A stretch of DNA of 64,000 bases from Alteromonas sp. KUL106 (GTDB taxonomy: Bacteria > Pseudomonadota > Gammaproteobacteria > Enterobacterales > Alteromonadaceae): positions 36,043-100,042 of the forward strand of contig NZ_BLIG01000007.1 of NCBI RefSeq assembly GCF_009811415.1, in the 5' to 3' direction. A program made the position numbers and the translations under genes. Of this stretch, positions 7,915 through 17,286 are shown piece after piece (position 1 is the first letter of the stretch; each line of letters begins with the position of its first letter). The notes beneath the pieces were generated by a model. It was not told the DNA's origin. It did no database searches and saw only the letters and a list, made by a program, of their open reading frames with translations.

Positions 7915-9474
7915 TTATCCTGCGAGATAGCGTTTGCGCAAACGAGCTCTGAGTAAAACAGCCAAAATGTTCAAAATGAACACCACTATGAGTAACAATA
8001 AACAGGCGGCAAACATCATACTTGCACTTTTACCATCAGTCTGGCTATGAAAAGCGCCATCATAGATGAGAACCCCAAGGTGCATAAATTGCCTATCAAG
8101 ATGCAAATAGGGAAATTCACCATCTATTGGCAAAGCGGGGGCAAACTTCACGGCACCCACTAACATGAGGGGAGCAACTTCACCGGCGGCCCTGGCAATA
8201 GCGAGTATGACGCCCGTCATAATACCAGGCGATGCAATGGGTAAAACGGTGCGAACGATGGTTTCTATTTTGGTTGCGCCTAACGCATAACTTCCGGTTC
8301 TTAATCCCTCTGGCACCCGTCGCAATCCTTCCTCCGTTGCCACAATCACCACAGGTAACGTTAAGATAGCCATCGTTAGCGCGGCCCAAAAGATACCCGG
8401 ACTCCCCATCGTAGGCGACGGAAGTGACTCACTAAATAGCAATTCGTCAATACTGCCACCCAAGGTATAAACAAAGAAACCGAGTCCAAATACGCCGTAA
8501 ACAATGGAAGGGACACCCGCCATGTTACTCACGCTTACCCGTATAATAGTCGTCATGGCGGAATGGGGCGCGTATTCACTCAAGTATATTGCAGCCAATA
8601 CACCAAAGGGAGTCACAATAATCGTCATCAAGAACACCATGAGCACGGTTCCGAACAAAGCTGGGAATACGCCGCCTGATGTGTTGGCCTGTTTTGGGGA
8701 GTCTACGAGAAACACACCGACTTCAGAAAACACGACTTTCCACTTTTCAAACGTACTTAGCCGACTGACAAAGTCCACATCCTGAATATTTGAAATGGGA
8801 ATAATAAAGGGCGATTGATCAGCAAAATTCACCAACAACTTGTACTCTGCTCGCGTTCTCTCTAATGCCTCTATGCGTGTCTGATATTCTTTAAAAGACG
8901 CAACCAGCTTTTCTCTAGCCGGCGCATCTGCAACAACATTTCGCTTATCAAACTGTGCAAGTGCCTCATGGATAGGGGCTAACTTTTGCGTATTGAGTGC
9001 TTCGATTTGCGTGGTGATCTGCGCCACTTCATCGATTATGGCGTTGATATTCTCAAGCCCCTGAGGGGACATAGCAGGTACGATAATATGCTTGGGAACG
9101 GCAAGGACTCTTCTTCCATCTCGAAATTTGATCTCGGCGCTCTGTGTTGCGAGGTTAACGCTGACGACCTGCTCGTTCACTAGTTGCTTTTGTGAGCCAT
9201 AAGGATGCAGGCTGTCGGAATAATGAAGTCTAATGTCCTCGTTTGATGGTTCATCAAAAATATTGGCGAACACAGAGAACCTTTCTCCATCGATCTGTTT
9301 TCCCGTTACCATGTAAATAGGTTCTGGCCAAAAGTAAGCCATACCTCTTACTCCAATAAGAACGAGTACACTCACCAACGCAATCAGAAGCAGACTCGTA
9401 AAAAAGGCCGTTAAACTGATAACGAGAGACTGGCGCTGAACTGCGTTCAAGCCAAATGATTGGCGACTAAGCAT
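7915..9474 (-). CDS. pstA: Phosphate ABC transporter permease PstA with large periplasmic insert
   Basis: 519 residues from the ATG at 9474, which overlaps the end of pstC in ATGCTTAG. A longer open frame exists to 9648 but would sit inside pstC. One N-terminal membrane segment (about residues 15-45) is followed by roughly 230 residues of predicted periplasmic sequence, including a heptad-rich coiled-coil-like part at about residues 135-215. The ABC permease core follows from about residue 280, with the EAA-type loop around [11 protein letters not shown]. coli PstA is 296 residues, so about 220 residues are extra. Such long forms occur in marine gammaproteobacteria; the function of the insert is unknown to me. 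Confidence 0.92.
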   Translation of the reverse strand: MLSRQSFGLNAVQRQSLVISLTAFFTSLLLIALVSVLVLIGVRGMAYFWPEPIYMVTGKQIDGERFSVFANIFDEPSNEDIRLHYSDSLHPYGSQKQLVNEQVVSVNLATQSAEIKFRDGRRVLAVPKHIIVPAMSPQGLENINAIIDEVAQITTQIEALNTQKLAPIHEALAQFDKRNVVADAPAREKLVASFKEYQTRIEALERTRAEYKLLVNFADQSPFIIPISNIQDVDFVSRLSTFEKWKVVFSEVGVFLVDSPKQANTSGGVFPALFGTVLMVFLMTIIVTPFGVLAAIYLSEYAPHSAMTTIIRVSVSNMAGVPSIVYGVFGLGFFVYTLGGSIDELLFSESLPSPTMGSPGIFWAALTMAILTLPVVIVATEEGLRRVPEGLRTGSYALGATKIETIVRTVLPIASPGIMTGVILAIARAAGEVAPLMLVGAVKFAPALPIDGEFPYLHLDRQFMHLGVLIYDGAFHSQTDGKSASMMFAACLLLLIVVFILNILAVLLRARLRKRYLAG

Positions 9475-11644
9475 AATGTTGTCTGCTCCTGAGTCGCTGT
9501 CGTAGAAGTTCTGCGATTGTGTTGACCATAAAGGTGAAAAGAAACAGGATACAGGCCGTAAAAAACAGAATTTGATAATGGGCAGAGGTGACTTCAGCCT
9601 CTGGAAGTTCGATTGCCAAATTAGCAGTAAGTGCCCGCAAACCTTCAATTAATCCCCAGCTTGATATGGGAGTATTCCCCGTTACCATAAGTACTATCAT
9701 GGTTTCGCCAAATGCCCGGCCAAACCCCAACATGATTGCTGCAACAATACCGGGTAAAGCAACATGTAAAACAACGTGCAAAAGGGTTTGCAATCGGGTG
9801 GCACCAAGGGCAAATGAGGCATGTTTTAGGTCCATCGGAACCCCGTTGATAGCATCTTCAGCGAGTGAATATATACTGGGCGATATCGCCACTCCCAACG
9901 CCAATGCCACCACGATAGTGGTTTTGCCAATTGGGCTATCCGACTCAGCAGCTAATACGGAGAAGCCTTCAACGCCAATCAATGAAAAAACTATAGACGG
10001 CGCGAACTCCACACTGATGACCCCAAGCACAAACACGCCACCAAGAGCAAAGAGTAATTCAGCACCGTGCCTGAGTCGCTTAGGAAGATAGTTCGCTACC
10101 TGGCGCTGCACGAGAGCAACAGCAATTAGCACAAAAGGGATAACAATAAGAAAGAAGGCAAAGGAAAAGAGAAATTGCTCCGCTTTAGGTGACAGCCAAA
10201 TGGCAGCGATAAAGCCGATAAGTACGCTGGGAATTGCTTCTAATAATTCTATTGCCGGCTTGAGCAAATTTCGCAAGCGACTTTTCGCAAAAAAAGCCGT
10301 ATAAATCGCTGCGCCAATCGCGACAGGAATCGCAATAATTAGTGCCAGTAGAGAGGCTTTAATACTACCAATCAAAAGCGGTGTTAAACTGAATTTTGCC
10401 TCTTGATAGTCAGATGCACTGGTGGTTTGCCATACTGTTCCTTCACTTTCGTATCCTTCGTAATGCTGAGGCTCAAACAGCGAGGCCCAGGTCGTAATGC
10501 CGCTTAAATTTTTCCCTTTCCACACTGACACTGTATTGTCAGAAAAACCATAAAGCTTGTTGCCATACCAGATTATATCCGCGGCCGAATTATCAAGCTT
10601 TTGCTCTGATACCACATCACCAGAAACACGATTAATGAGCAGTAATCTTTGTTTATTGGTTAACACCGCCACCAAGTTGATGCTGGCATGCTCAGCAACG
10701 TCTATCACACTCTCGCCAGGCAACGAAATGTGGTAGGTCTGTTCAAAGGTAAGGCCGTTTTCACTCTTACTGAAAACCCAACGAGTAAGGGTTTCCGATT
10801 TGCGGTTCATTAAAAAGAATGTCCGCCCTTTTGCGAGGGGGAACAGAGCCTGCTCATCTAACGTCAACGCTTCAACCCCTACAACGGGAAGTAATGTCGT
10901 ATCATCATCACGTAGCCTGTTGATAAATAGCATTTCGTCGAACTGAAGAAGCACGCTTTCACTACCAGGCAACAAGACCGTACGCGCAACGTTATTAAAT
11001 CGTTTATCAATAAAAGTGGTTGGCTGTTGACGATTGATCCATCGAACGAAAACACTATTCCCACGAGAAATGGATACCACCGCCCACTTAGAAGATAACG
11101 TAAAGTCCCACTCCTCACGCTCACTCCATTCCTCTTTGGGAAGGGAAAAGCTCATTATACTGGCAGGTCCTGTTTGGGCAGTCCGTGCTAACGTATTTAC
11201 GGCCTCTTTATCGTCAATGATGAAAGATCTAACCGGCAACACCCTCACTTGTGCATTTGGAGAAACATCTACGATGTAGTTTTCTCCCCGATCAGTGTGT
11301 GCAGACAACACGTATTCACATGGGCGAATATAGTCGTGAATACTTACTAATACGTTCTCATCAAGTTGTTTCAAGCTTAAACGACAGTCTTGCTCTTGGA
11401 CGAGCAAGGGCTGGCTGTTAAGGAAATCGCCAGCGCTAACAATGCGTTCATCTTCAGGGATTGTGTATGTAGCAATGAAGTTTAAGCTAGGACGATAAGC
11501 TAGCGGCAAAGCTTGAATGATGAGGTGAGTAATAAGAATAACGAGCGTCAACAAAACAAGGCCGCCGAAGCCAGACACAATATAGCGTGCTTGCTTGTCG
11601 CTGCGCTGGCGTTTCTTGTTCATGCTATTGCTGTCGAGAGTCAT
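9467..11644 (-). CDS. pstC: Phosphate ABC transporter permease PstC with large periplasmic domain
   Basis: 725 residues against 319 in E. coli. A cytoplasmic N-terminus and one membrane segment (residues 22-48) are followed by about 340 residues of beta-rich predicted periplasmic sequence. Short repeated strand-turn units such as INLVAVLTNKQRLLLINR and IIWYGNKLYGFSDN suggest a propeller-like fold. The permease core begins near residue 420 and holds the loop ALGATRLQTLLHVVLHVALPGI. First gene of the pst operon; it ends by an 8-base overlap with pstA. No pstS is present in the window, so the phosphate-binding protein must be encoded elsewhere. I find no good Pho box in the 210 bases upstream; a short inverted repeat is at 11674-11695. 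Confidence 0.93.
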   Translation of the reverse strand: MTLDSNSMNKKRQRSDKQARYIVSGFGGLVLLTLVILITHLIIQALPLAYRPSLNFIATYTIPEDERIVSAGDFLNSQPLLVQEQDCRLSLKQLDENVLVSIHDYIRPCEYVLSAHTDRGENYIVDVSPNAQVRVLPVRSFIIDDKEAVNTLARTAQTGPASIMSFSLPKEEWSEREEWDFTLSSKWAVVSISRGNSVFVRWINRQQPTTFIDKRFNNVARTVLLPGSESVLLQFDEMLFINRLRDDDTTLLPVVGVEALTLDEQALFPLAKGRTFFLMNRKSETLTRWVFSKSENGLTFEQTYHISLPGESVIDVAEHASINLVAVLTNKQRLLLINRVSGDVVSEQKLDNSAADIIWYGNKLYGFSDNTVSVWKGKNLSGITTWASLFEPQHYEGYESEGTVWQTTSASDYQEAKFSLTPLLIGSIKASLLALIIAIPVAIGAAIYTAFFAKSRLRNLLKPAIELLEAIPSVLIGFIAAIWLSPKAEQFLFSFAFFLIVIPFVLIAVALVQRQVANYLPKRLRHGAELLFALGGVFVLGVISVEFAPSIVFSLIGVEGFSVLAAESDSPIGKTTIVVALALGVAISPSIYSLAEDAINGVPMDLKHASFALGATRLQTLLHVVLHVALPGIVAAIMLGFGRAFGETMIVLMVTGNTPISSWGLIEGLRALTANLAIELPEAEVTSAHYQILFFTACILFLFTFMVNTIAELLRQRLRSRQHYA

Positions 11645-11854
11645 GCGATTGTTTAGTCATTCTTATTTTCGAAATTCTTCTTTTTTCAGAAGAATAACCC
11701 TAAATTGCACTGGTGAGCAGTGTAAGTTTTGTTATGCTAATAGCAAGTGAAAGTTTATAGCATTACCTTCGCGCAACTTACTCGGCGCCTATGGTATTAC
11801 CCAATAGAAAGACGATCAAAAGTTTTTCTCTACCGGTCCAATAAGGAGCACCAC

Positions 11855-12361
11855 ATGCAATCATTGGTTATAAGTATTATGGGTAAAGACAAGCCTGGTT
11901 TAGTAGATACACTCGCTAAGTGCATTTACAAACATGAAGGCAACTGGCAGGGATCAAGTTTCGCGCATATGGCGGGTATGTTTACTGGCTTTGTAGAAGT
12001 GCATGTAACAGACGAAAATAAGCAAAGCTTAATTGATGCACTCGATGCCATTACCGATTTATCCGTCCAATCAGTTGCCGTTACAAGCGAACAGAATAAC
12101 AACAGCACAAAATTAACAGTTGATGTGATGGGGAACGATAAAACAGGTATCGTTCAGGAGCTCACATCTGTGCTTAACCAATTTAACTTGAATATTCTAA
12201 CCTTCGCTTCACATTGTGAAAGCGCGCCAAATTGGGGAAGTCTCATTTTCAAAGCCAAAGCAGAAATTGCTGTTCCTGAAGATTTTGATGATGGCGCTTT
12301 GCAAGATGCATTAGAATCGCTGGCGAATGACTTAGTCGTAGACATCACGGCAAAGCGCTAG
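11855..12361 (+). CDS. GcvR-like double ACT domain regulatory protein
   Basis: 168 residues consisting of two ACT domains, about 1-75 (LVISIMGKDKPGLVDTLAK) and 85-165 (LTVDVMGNDKTGIVQEL). This is the architecture of GcvR, which binds glycine and restrains GcvA in control of glycine cleavage in E. coli. The open frame extends to 11747, but the ATG at 11855 has AAGGAG at 11843-11848 and begins directly at the first ACT strand, so I chose it. It is divergent from pstC. There is no gcvA or glycine cleavage gene nearby, so the target is unproven. Confidence 0.75.
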   Translation: MQSLVISIMGKDKPGLVDTLAKCIYKHEGNWQGSSFAHMAGMFTGFVEVHVTDENKQSLIDALDAITDLSVQSVAVTSEQNNNSTKLTVDVMGNDKTGIVQELTSVLNQFNLNILTFASHCESAPNWGSLIFKAKAEIAVPEDFDDGALQDALESLANDLVVDITAKR

Positions 12362-12472
12362 TGCGCCCAATCAGTTGTTATTCGCTTTATCGTGATTAAT
12401 ACCAAAATACAATGTATTGATAAGGTGACGGAACCACCGCAACGTGCCTGAACTTCTCACACTAGGTACGTT

Positions 12473-12490
12473 CTGTCACAGTAGTGTCAC
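12473..12490 (+). promoter_or_regulatory. Pho box upstream of ppk1-ppx
   Basis: CTGTCAC-AGTA-GTGTCAC: two 7-base direct repeats with a 4-base spacer, the layout of PhoB-binding sites (consensus CTGTCAT, A/T-rich spacer, CTGTCAY). The first repeat matches the consensus fully and the second differs at one base. It ends 49 bases before the ppk1 start, where a PhoB site replacing a -35 element would be expected. Placement of ppk under PhoB is known in other bacteria. Confidence 0.8.
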
Positions 12491-12539
12491 CGACTGATGG
12501 CAGTCTTTGACCATTTTTATGAACGCAAATTGAGACATT

Positions 12540-14612
12540 ATGGATAACGACGTTTTATATTATCCCAAAGAATTAAGCTGGCTTGCATTTAATGAACGGG
12601 TGCTTCAGGAAGCCGCGGATAAAAACAACCCTGTTATAGAACGAATTCGGTTTCTTGGCATTTATTCTAACAACCTTGATGAATTCTATCGCGTTCGCGC
12701 GGCCGACGTGAAGCGCCAGATAACTATCGCGCAAAATGATGGAAACGAAGAAGAGGCCGAACGCCAGATCGACTTGATGGCCCAAATTCAGAAAAAGGTG
12801 GTACAGCTTTCTGAAAAGTTTGACCAAATTCATAAAGAAGTGGTTAAAGCGCTTGCCCGATACAACATTCATATTCTGAGAAAAGACGACTTAGACGATT
12901 ATCAAAAGCAGTGGGTTCGCAATTTTTTCGTGAACAAGGCGCTTCGCCACATTGCCCCTATTTTAATTGATAAAAAAACTGACTTACTCAGTCGGCTGAA
13001 CGGCACGTCGGTATATTTGTATGTTGCGCTGAGAAGAAATGAACGCAACCCGAGATTCGCTGTAATTCAGGTACCGACGACTGAAATGTCGCGTTTTATG
13101 CTAATACCGCCGCAAAAGAGTAAGAAGAAAAAGAGCATTATTATGCTCGATGACATGATACAGCTATGTATTGAAGATATATTCCGCGGTTTTGTGAAGT
13201 TCGATGAAATTGAAGCGTTTTCATTTAAAATGACGCGTGATGCCGAATATTCCATTAACGAAGAAATCGACGAGAGCTTCGTTGAAAAAATGTCGGAAAG
13301 TATGAAGCAGCGCTTAATTGCTGAACCTGTTCGTGTTATTTACGACACCGACATGCCAGAAGACATGAAATCTGACCTTCGCAAGCGCCTTAAGATTACG
13401 AAGCTAGATACCATGCACGCTGCAGGGCACTACCGTAACTTCAAAGACTTTATCGGCTTCCCTAATGTGGGTCGAGAATATCTAGAACATACGCCACTGC
13501 CTGCTATCGACAGCAAAGCCTTCTCGAAATACAACACCGTTTTCGATGCCATAACCGCGCGAGACATCCTGTTGTATTACCCGTACCACCGTTTCCTGCA
13601 CTTTACAGAATTTTTGCGTCAGGCGGCCTTCGACCCGAATGTTAAAACCATACGCATCAATATTTACCGTGTTGCCAGTAATTCGCGCATTGTGAACTCA
13701 TTAATTGACGCAGTAGACAACGGCAAAAAAGTAACGGTTGTAGTAGAACTTCGCGCTCGGTTTGACGAAGAGGCAAACATTGAATGGTCTAAGCGCATGA
13801 CCGATGCGGGTATACGGGTGGTACTTGGTGTGCCCACCCTTAAAATCCACTCTAAACTGTGTATTGTGACCCGTGAAGAACGGGGCAGCATGGTGAACTA
13901 TGCGCATTTCGGTACAGGTAACTTTAACGAAAAAACCGCAAAAATTTATACTGATTACAGCCTATTTACCCGCAATCAAGAGCTGGCTGATGAAGGCGTC
14001 GCGGTGTTCGACCTTATTCAATATCCTTACCGACGTTACAAGTTCCAGCATCTTCAAATATCGCCACTGAATGCCAGAACGAAAATTCAGTCGCTTATTC
14101 GCCAAGAAATTCAGCATTTGAACCAAGGTCAGAGGGCGCAAATTACGTTCAAAATTAACAACCTGGTTGATAAAGAGCTTATCGACGATTTGTATCGCGC
14201 AAGCCAGGCTGGGGTTAAAATCCGCGGTATTGTACGCGGTATGTGTTCACTAAACCCGGGAATAAAAGGCATAAGTGAAAATATCCAAATTATCTCAATT
14301 GTGGATAGGTTCCTTGAACACCCTCGCGTAATGATTTTTGAAGGTGGCGGCGAAAGAAAAGTCTACATATCATCGGCCGACTGGATGACCCGTAATATGG
14401 ATAACCGCATTGAAGTAGGCTGCCCTGTTTATGATAAGGGCCTTCAACAGCGCATTGTTGATATCATGGAACTACAATTTAAAGACACCTTAAAGGCACG
14501 AGTGATTGACAAGGATCAGAGCAACAAGTACGTTCGCAGGGGTAATCGTAAAAAAATTCGCTCACAAATAGAGATTTACGACTATTTGAAAAAGCTAGAA
14601 GACACTTTGTAG
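12540..14612 (+). CDS. ppk1: Polyphosphate kinase 1
   Basis: 690 residues, close to E. coli Ppk (688). It transfers the gamma-phosphate of ATP reversibly to polyphosphate. The phosphorylated histidine is His437 in TLKIHSKLCIV, and the second essential histidine is His594 in RFLEHPRV. HFGTGNFNEKTAKIYTDYSLF, a family hallmark, follows the first. Four-domain layout: N-terminal helical domain 1-105, head domain, and two phospholipase-D-like catalytic domains from about 320. ATG at 12540 has only a weak ribosome site. It is 16 bases before ppx and under the Pho box at 12473. Confidence 0.97.
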   Translation: MDNDVLYYPKELSWLAFNERVLQEAADKNNPVIERIRFLGIYSNNLDEFYRVRAADVKRQITIAQNDGNEEEAERQIDLMAQIQKKVVQLSEKFDQIHKEVVKALARYNIHILRKDDLDDYQKQWVRNFFVNKALRHIAPILIDKKTDLLSRLNGTSVYLYVALRRNERNPRFAVIQVPTTEMSRFMLIPPQKSKKKKSIIMLDDMIQLCIEDIFRGFVKFDEIEAFSFKMTRDAEYSINEEIDESFVEKMSESMKQRLIAEPVRVIYDTDMPEDMKSDLRKRLKITKLDTMHAAGHYRNFKDFIGFPNVGREYLEHTPLPAIDSKAFSKYNTVFDAITARDILLYYPYHRFLHFTEFLRQAAFDPNVKTIRINIYRVASNSRIVNSLIDAVDNGKKVTVVVELRARFDEEANIEWSKRMTDAGIRVVLGVPTLKIHSKLCIVTREERGSMVNYAHFGTGNFNEKTAKIYTDYSLFTRNQELADEGVAVFDLIQYPYRRYKFQHLQISPLNARTKIQSLIRQEIQHLNQGQRAQITFKINNLVDKELIDDLYRASQAGVKIRGIVRGMCSLNPGIKGISENIQIISIVDRFLEHPRVMIFEGGGERKVYISSADWMTRNMDNRIEVGCPVYDKGLQQRIVDIMELQFKDTLKARVIDKDQSNKYVRRGNRKKIRSQIEIYDYLKKLEDTL

Positions 14613-14628
14613 GATAGAAAATCAGTAC

Positions 14629-16191
14629 ATGACCCAGCACGAATCAGTTTTTAATGACGTGGAAACCCGCGAAGTCAATAAAGTCGCAGCCTTAGATATT
14701 GGCTCTAACAGTTTTCACCTAGTTGTTGCTCGCATAGTTGCCGGGTCTGTGCAGATTCTGCATAGAGTTAAACAAAAAGTGCGCTTGGCCGAAGGCCTTA
14801 ACGATGACGATATTTTGTCTGATGAGGCAATGGAGCGCGGCCTTGCCATGCTAAAGGTCGTAGCAGAGAGTCTTAAAGGCTTTGAGCCTGACTCTGTGCG
14901 AATTGTTGCTACGCACACTCTGCGTAAAGCGCGTAATGCACGGGATTTTATCAGCGCCGCAAAAAGCATTCTTCCCTATCCCATTGAGGTGATTTCGGGC
15001 GTAGAAGAAGCCCGTCTTATCTACTCAGGTGTGGCACACACTAACCACGCGGATGGTCAGCAGCTGGTTATAGATATAGGTGGTGGTTCAACTGAGTTTG
15101 TTATCGGTGAAGGGTTCACACCGCTGCTTTGTCGTAGTCTCCAAATGGGTTGCGTTAGCTATACCAAACGCTTTTTCCCAAACGGAGAACTTAAGGCTAA
15201 AGCATTTGATCGCGCCATCACTGCGGCTCAACAAGAACTTGAATTGATTGATAATAAATATCGCAAACTGGGCTGGGTTCAGTGTATCGGTACGTCAGGT
15301 ACCATTCGTTCCCTCTTCACCCTTTGTCAGCAAGACCGTTCTAACGGACACGATATTCCTGTCACGCTGAAAAGCCTGCGCAATTTAATGAAGCAGTTTG
15401 TCAGCGCCGGGCATGTAGACAAGTTAAGTTTCCCAGATTTAAGTGAAGATCGCCGCGTAGTTATCGCTGGCGGACTCGCTATTCTCATTGCCGTATTTAA
15501 AGCGCTGGAAATTGAGGGGTTGGTATACTCTCCTGCTGCCTTACGTGAAGGCGTACTTTATCAAATGGAAGATGAGTTACACCATGCTGATATTCGCGGC
15601 AGAACGGCCAGTAGCTTGGCAACGCGCTATGATGTAGACACCACCCAAGCCACCATGGTGCTTAACACAACGCTTTTACTTTTTAACGAAGTTGAAAAGG
15701 CTTGGAAACTTACAGGCCGTGACTTCAAAAACATGCTTGGCTGGGCAGCTTTACTTCATGAAGTCGGCATGCAAATTAACTCTCGCGGTATACAAAAACA
15801 CAGCGCTTATATTCTTGGTAATGTGGACATGCCAGGGTTTACGCAAGAACAACAACTACTGCTAGCCACACTAGTACGATTCCATAGAAAAAAAATTCGC
15901 ACCAGTGAACTTCCCACGTTTAATCTTTTCGATGAGCAATCGGTAAAACATTTAATAGCCTTACTACGTTTAGGCGTGCTGCTGAACATTAAGCGCCAAG
16001 AAGGGTTTGTACCTGACCTTATTGTCCAGGTAGAAAAGAGCGAACTTACTATTACCCTTCCTGACGGCTGGTTGGATGAAAAGCCCATTATTTCTGCAGA
16101 CCTGCTCAGAGAAAGCCACTACTGGAAAGCACTGGATTTAAAACTCACTATTGTGCCTGACATTACGCAATTACATCCCACGGTAGAATAA
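14629..16191 (+). CDS. ppx: Exopolyphosphatase, Ppx/GppA family
   Basis: 520 residues. The ASKHA-fold motifs are visible: ALDIGSNSFHLVVARI near residue 23, the THTLRKARNARDF segment, GVEEARLIYSG, and VIDIGGGSTEFVIG near residue 147. The C-terminal half resembles the HD-like domain of Ppx. It removes phosphate from the ends of polyphosphate and, in this family, may also hydrolyse pppGpp. It follows ppk1 by 16 bases, so synthesis and degradation of polyphosphate are co-transcribed, as in E. coli. Confidence 0.93.
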   Translation: MTQHESVFNDVETREVNKVAALDIGSNSFHLVVARIVAGSVQILHRVKQKVRLAEGLNDDDILSDEAMERGLAMLKVVAESLKGFEPDSVRIVATHTLRKARNARDFISAAKSILPYPIEVISGVEEARLIYSGVAHTNHADGQQLVIDIGGGSTEFVIGEGFTPLLCRSLQMGCVSYTKRFFPNGELKAKAFDRAITAAQQELELIDNKYRKLGWVQCIGTSGTIRSLFTLCQQDRSNGHDIPVTLKSLRNLMKQFVSAGHVDKLSFPDLSEDRRVVIAGGLAILIAVFKALEIEGLVYSPAALREGVLYQMEDELHHADIRGRTASSLATRYDVDTTQATMVLNTTLLLFNEVEKAWKLTGRDFKNMLGWAALLHEVGMQINSRGIQKHSAYILGNVDMPGFTQEQQLLLATLVRFHRKKIRTSELPTFNLFDEQSVKHLIALLRLGVLLNIKRQEGFVPDLIVQVEKSELTITLPDGWLDEKPIISADLLRESHYWKALDLKLTIVPDITQLHPTVE

Positions 16192-16264
16192 ACAAACATC
16201 GTCTATCAAAAACTCAACCTGTTCTTGTTATAGGCAAATATCAGTAGTATTTGCTAAAAATATC

Positions 16265-16420
16265 AAGCCGCTTAGATAATTGCCCACCCAGATGGGCGAG
16301 TTTAAAATGTCCGTACTCTTTGTTGTGCCACCTTGATGTAGGACCACTATACCCGCGGTAACACGCCACGATCGCGAACATTTTGAGTCTTGCTGATTGG
16401 GTAATTATCTATGCGGACTG
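16265..16420 (-). repeat. Miniature inverted-repeat element, full-length copy (copy B)
   Basis: About 155 bases bounded by imperfect terminal inverted repeats: CCGCTTAGATAATTGCCCA at 16268-16286 against the complement of TGGGTAATTATCTATGCGG at 16398-16416, 17 of 19 matching. It carries no open frame. In inverse orientation it matches 61858-61988 over most of its length, including an exact 26-base block (16308-16333 against 61949-61974). It occupies the space between ppx and a binding-protein gene. A transposase acting on it is not in the window. Confidence 0.82.
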
Positions 16421-16504
16421 GTTTAACATAGGTATACTGCTTTTACGTTCTATCTTATCTAAATCAGCAAATAGCGTTGTTTGTATAGGTTCCTAAAAGT
16501 AGTT

Positions 16505-17272
16505 ATGTTTCGTCGTGTCTGGATATATTTATTGCTGGTTGTAGTTCCGTCCGCTTTCGCATCGCCTGATCATGTCTACTTTCTAAGCGAGGTTACACCG
16601 CCCTACTATTGGATTGATGAAAATGGTAAAGCACAGGGCGTCAACGTGGACCTCGCAAATGCGCTAGAACCTCTGCTGCCATTCAGAAGTTCGTTAGAAC
16701 ACATGCCTTGGGCGCGAGCAGTGCGGGAAACACGTGAGAATCCTGATCGGGTACTCTTATCTTTATTAAAAACACCAGATAGAGAGAATGAATTTGAGTG
16801 GCTTTCTTCAGTCAATCATATTCAGGCCTCGCTCGTTCGCTTAAAGCGGAGAGAGACGGCACATGTCACTTCCTTAGAAGATGCAAAGCACTTTAGAGTG
16901 GGCTCAATACGCGGCTATGGTTCAGCTTCCTTTTTGCAGCAAGAAGGTTTTGAAGAGAATAAAAACCTTGCTTTGGTCGTTGAGCCTGCACAACTGTGGA
17001 AACTTCTTTATAAGGGACGCATCGATTTTGCACTCTCCAACTTTGACACGGGAAAGTATGAAATCAGTGACGCTGGGCTTAACCCTAACGACGCAATAAG
17101 CGAATATGTCATTGAAGCATTAGGTGCCGATCTTTTCGTTGCAACAGGTCTTAAGACTGAGCAAGACAAAGTGAACGCGCTTAAAAACGCGCTTTCTCTC
17201 TTAAAAGCGAATGGTGAGTATGCGCGAATACTAAGTAAATGGGGCCTAGAACCGATTGAATCGGCGCCCTAG
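16505..17272 (+). CDS. Orphan periplasmic substrate-binding protein (type 2, amino-acid-like)
   Basis: 255 residues from the ATG at 16505. A signal peptide, FRRVWIYLLLVVVPSAFAS, precedes the mature part. The remainder resembles SBP_bac_3-type bilobed proteins: TPPYYWIDENGKAQGVNVDL is the usual first-strand ligand region. An in-frame TTG at 16481 is possible, but the ATG starts directly at the signal peptide. No ABC permease, ATPase or sensor is adjacent, so it may serve a remote system or act as a soluble receptor. Ligand unknown. Confidence 0.72.
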   Translation: MFRRVWIYLLLVVVPSAFASPDHVYFLSEVTPPYYWIDENGKAQGVNVDLANALEPLLPFRSSLEHMPWARAVRETRENPDRVLLSLLKTPDRENEFEWLSSVNHIQASLVRLKRRETAHVTSLEDAKHFRVGSIRGYGSASFLQQEGFEENKNLALVVEPAQLWKLLYKGRIDFALSNFDTGKYEISDAGLNPNDAISEYVIEALGADLFVATGLKTEQDKVNALKNALSLLKANGEYARILSKWGLEPIESAP

Positions 17273-17286
17273 CCCCAACATACTAA

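Noticed and set aside
7915..9648. PstA start at 9648
   Set aside because: It would add 58 residues lying fully inside pstC; the ATG at 9474 overlaps the pstC stop in the usual way and begins before the first membrane segment.
11674..11695. Inverted repeat upstream of pstC as a possible Pho box or terminator
   Set aside because: It is symmetric rather than a direct repeat of CTGTCAT, and it is placed before the gene, so neither role fits; left as an unexplained hairpin.
16505..17272. Interpretation of the binding protein as part of an ABC importer
   Set aside because: No permease or ATPase gene is adjacent on either strand.
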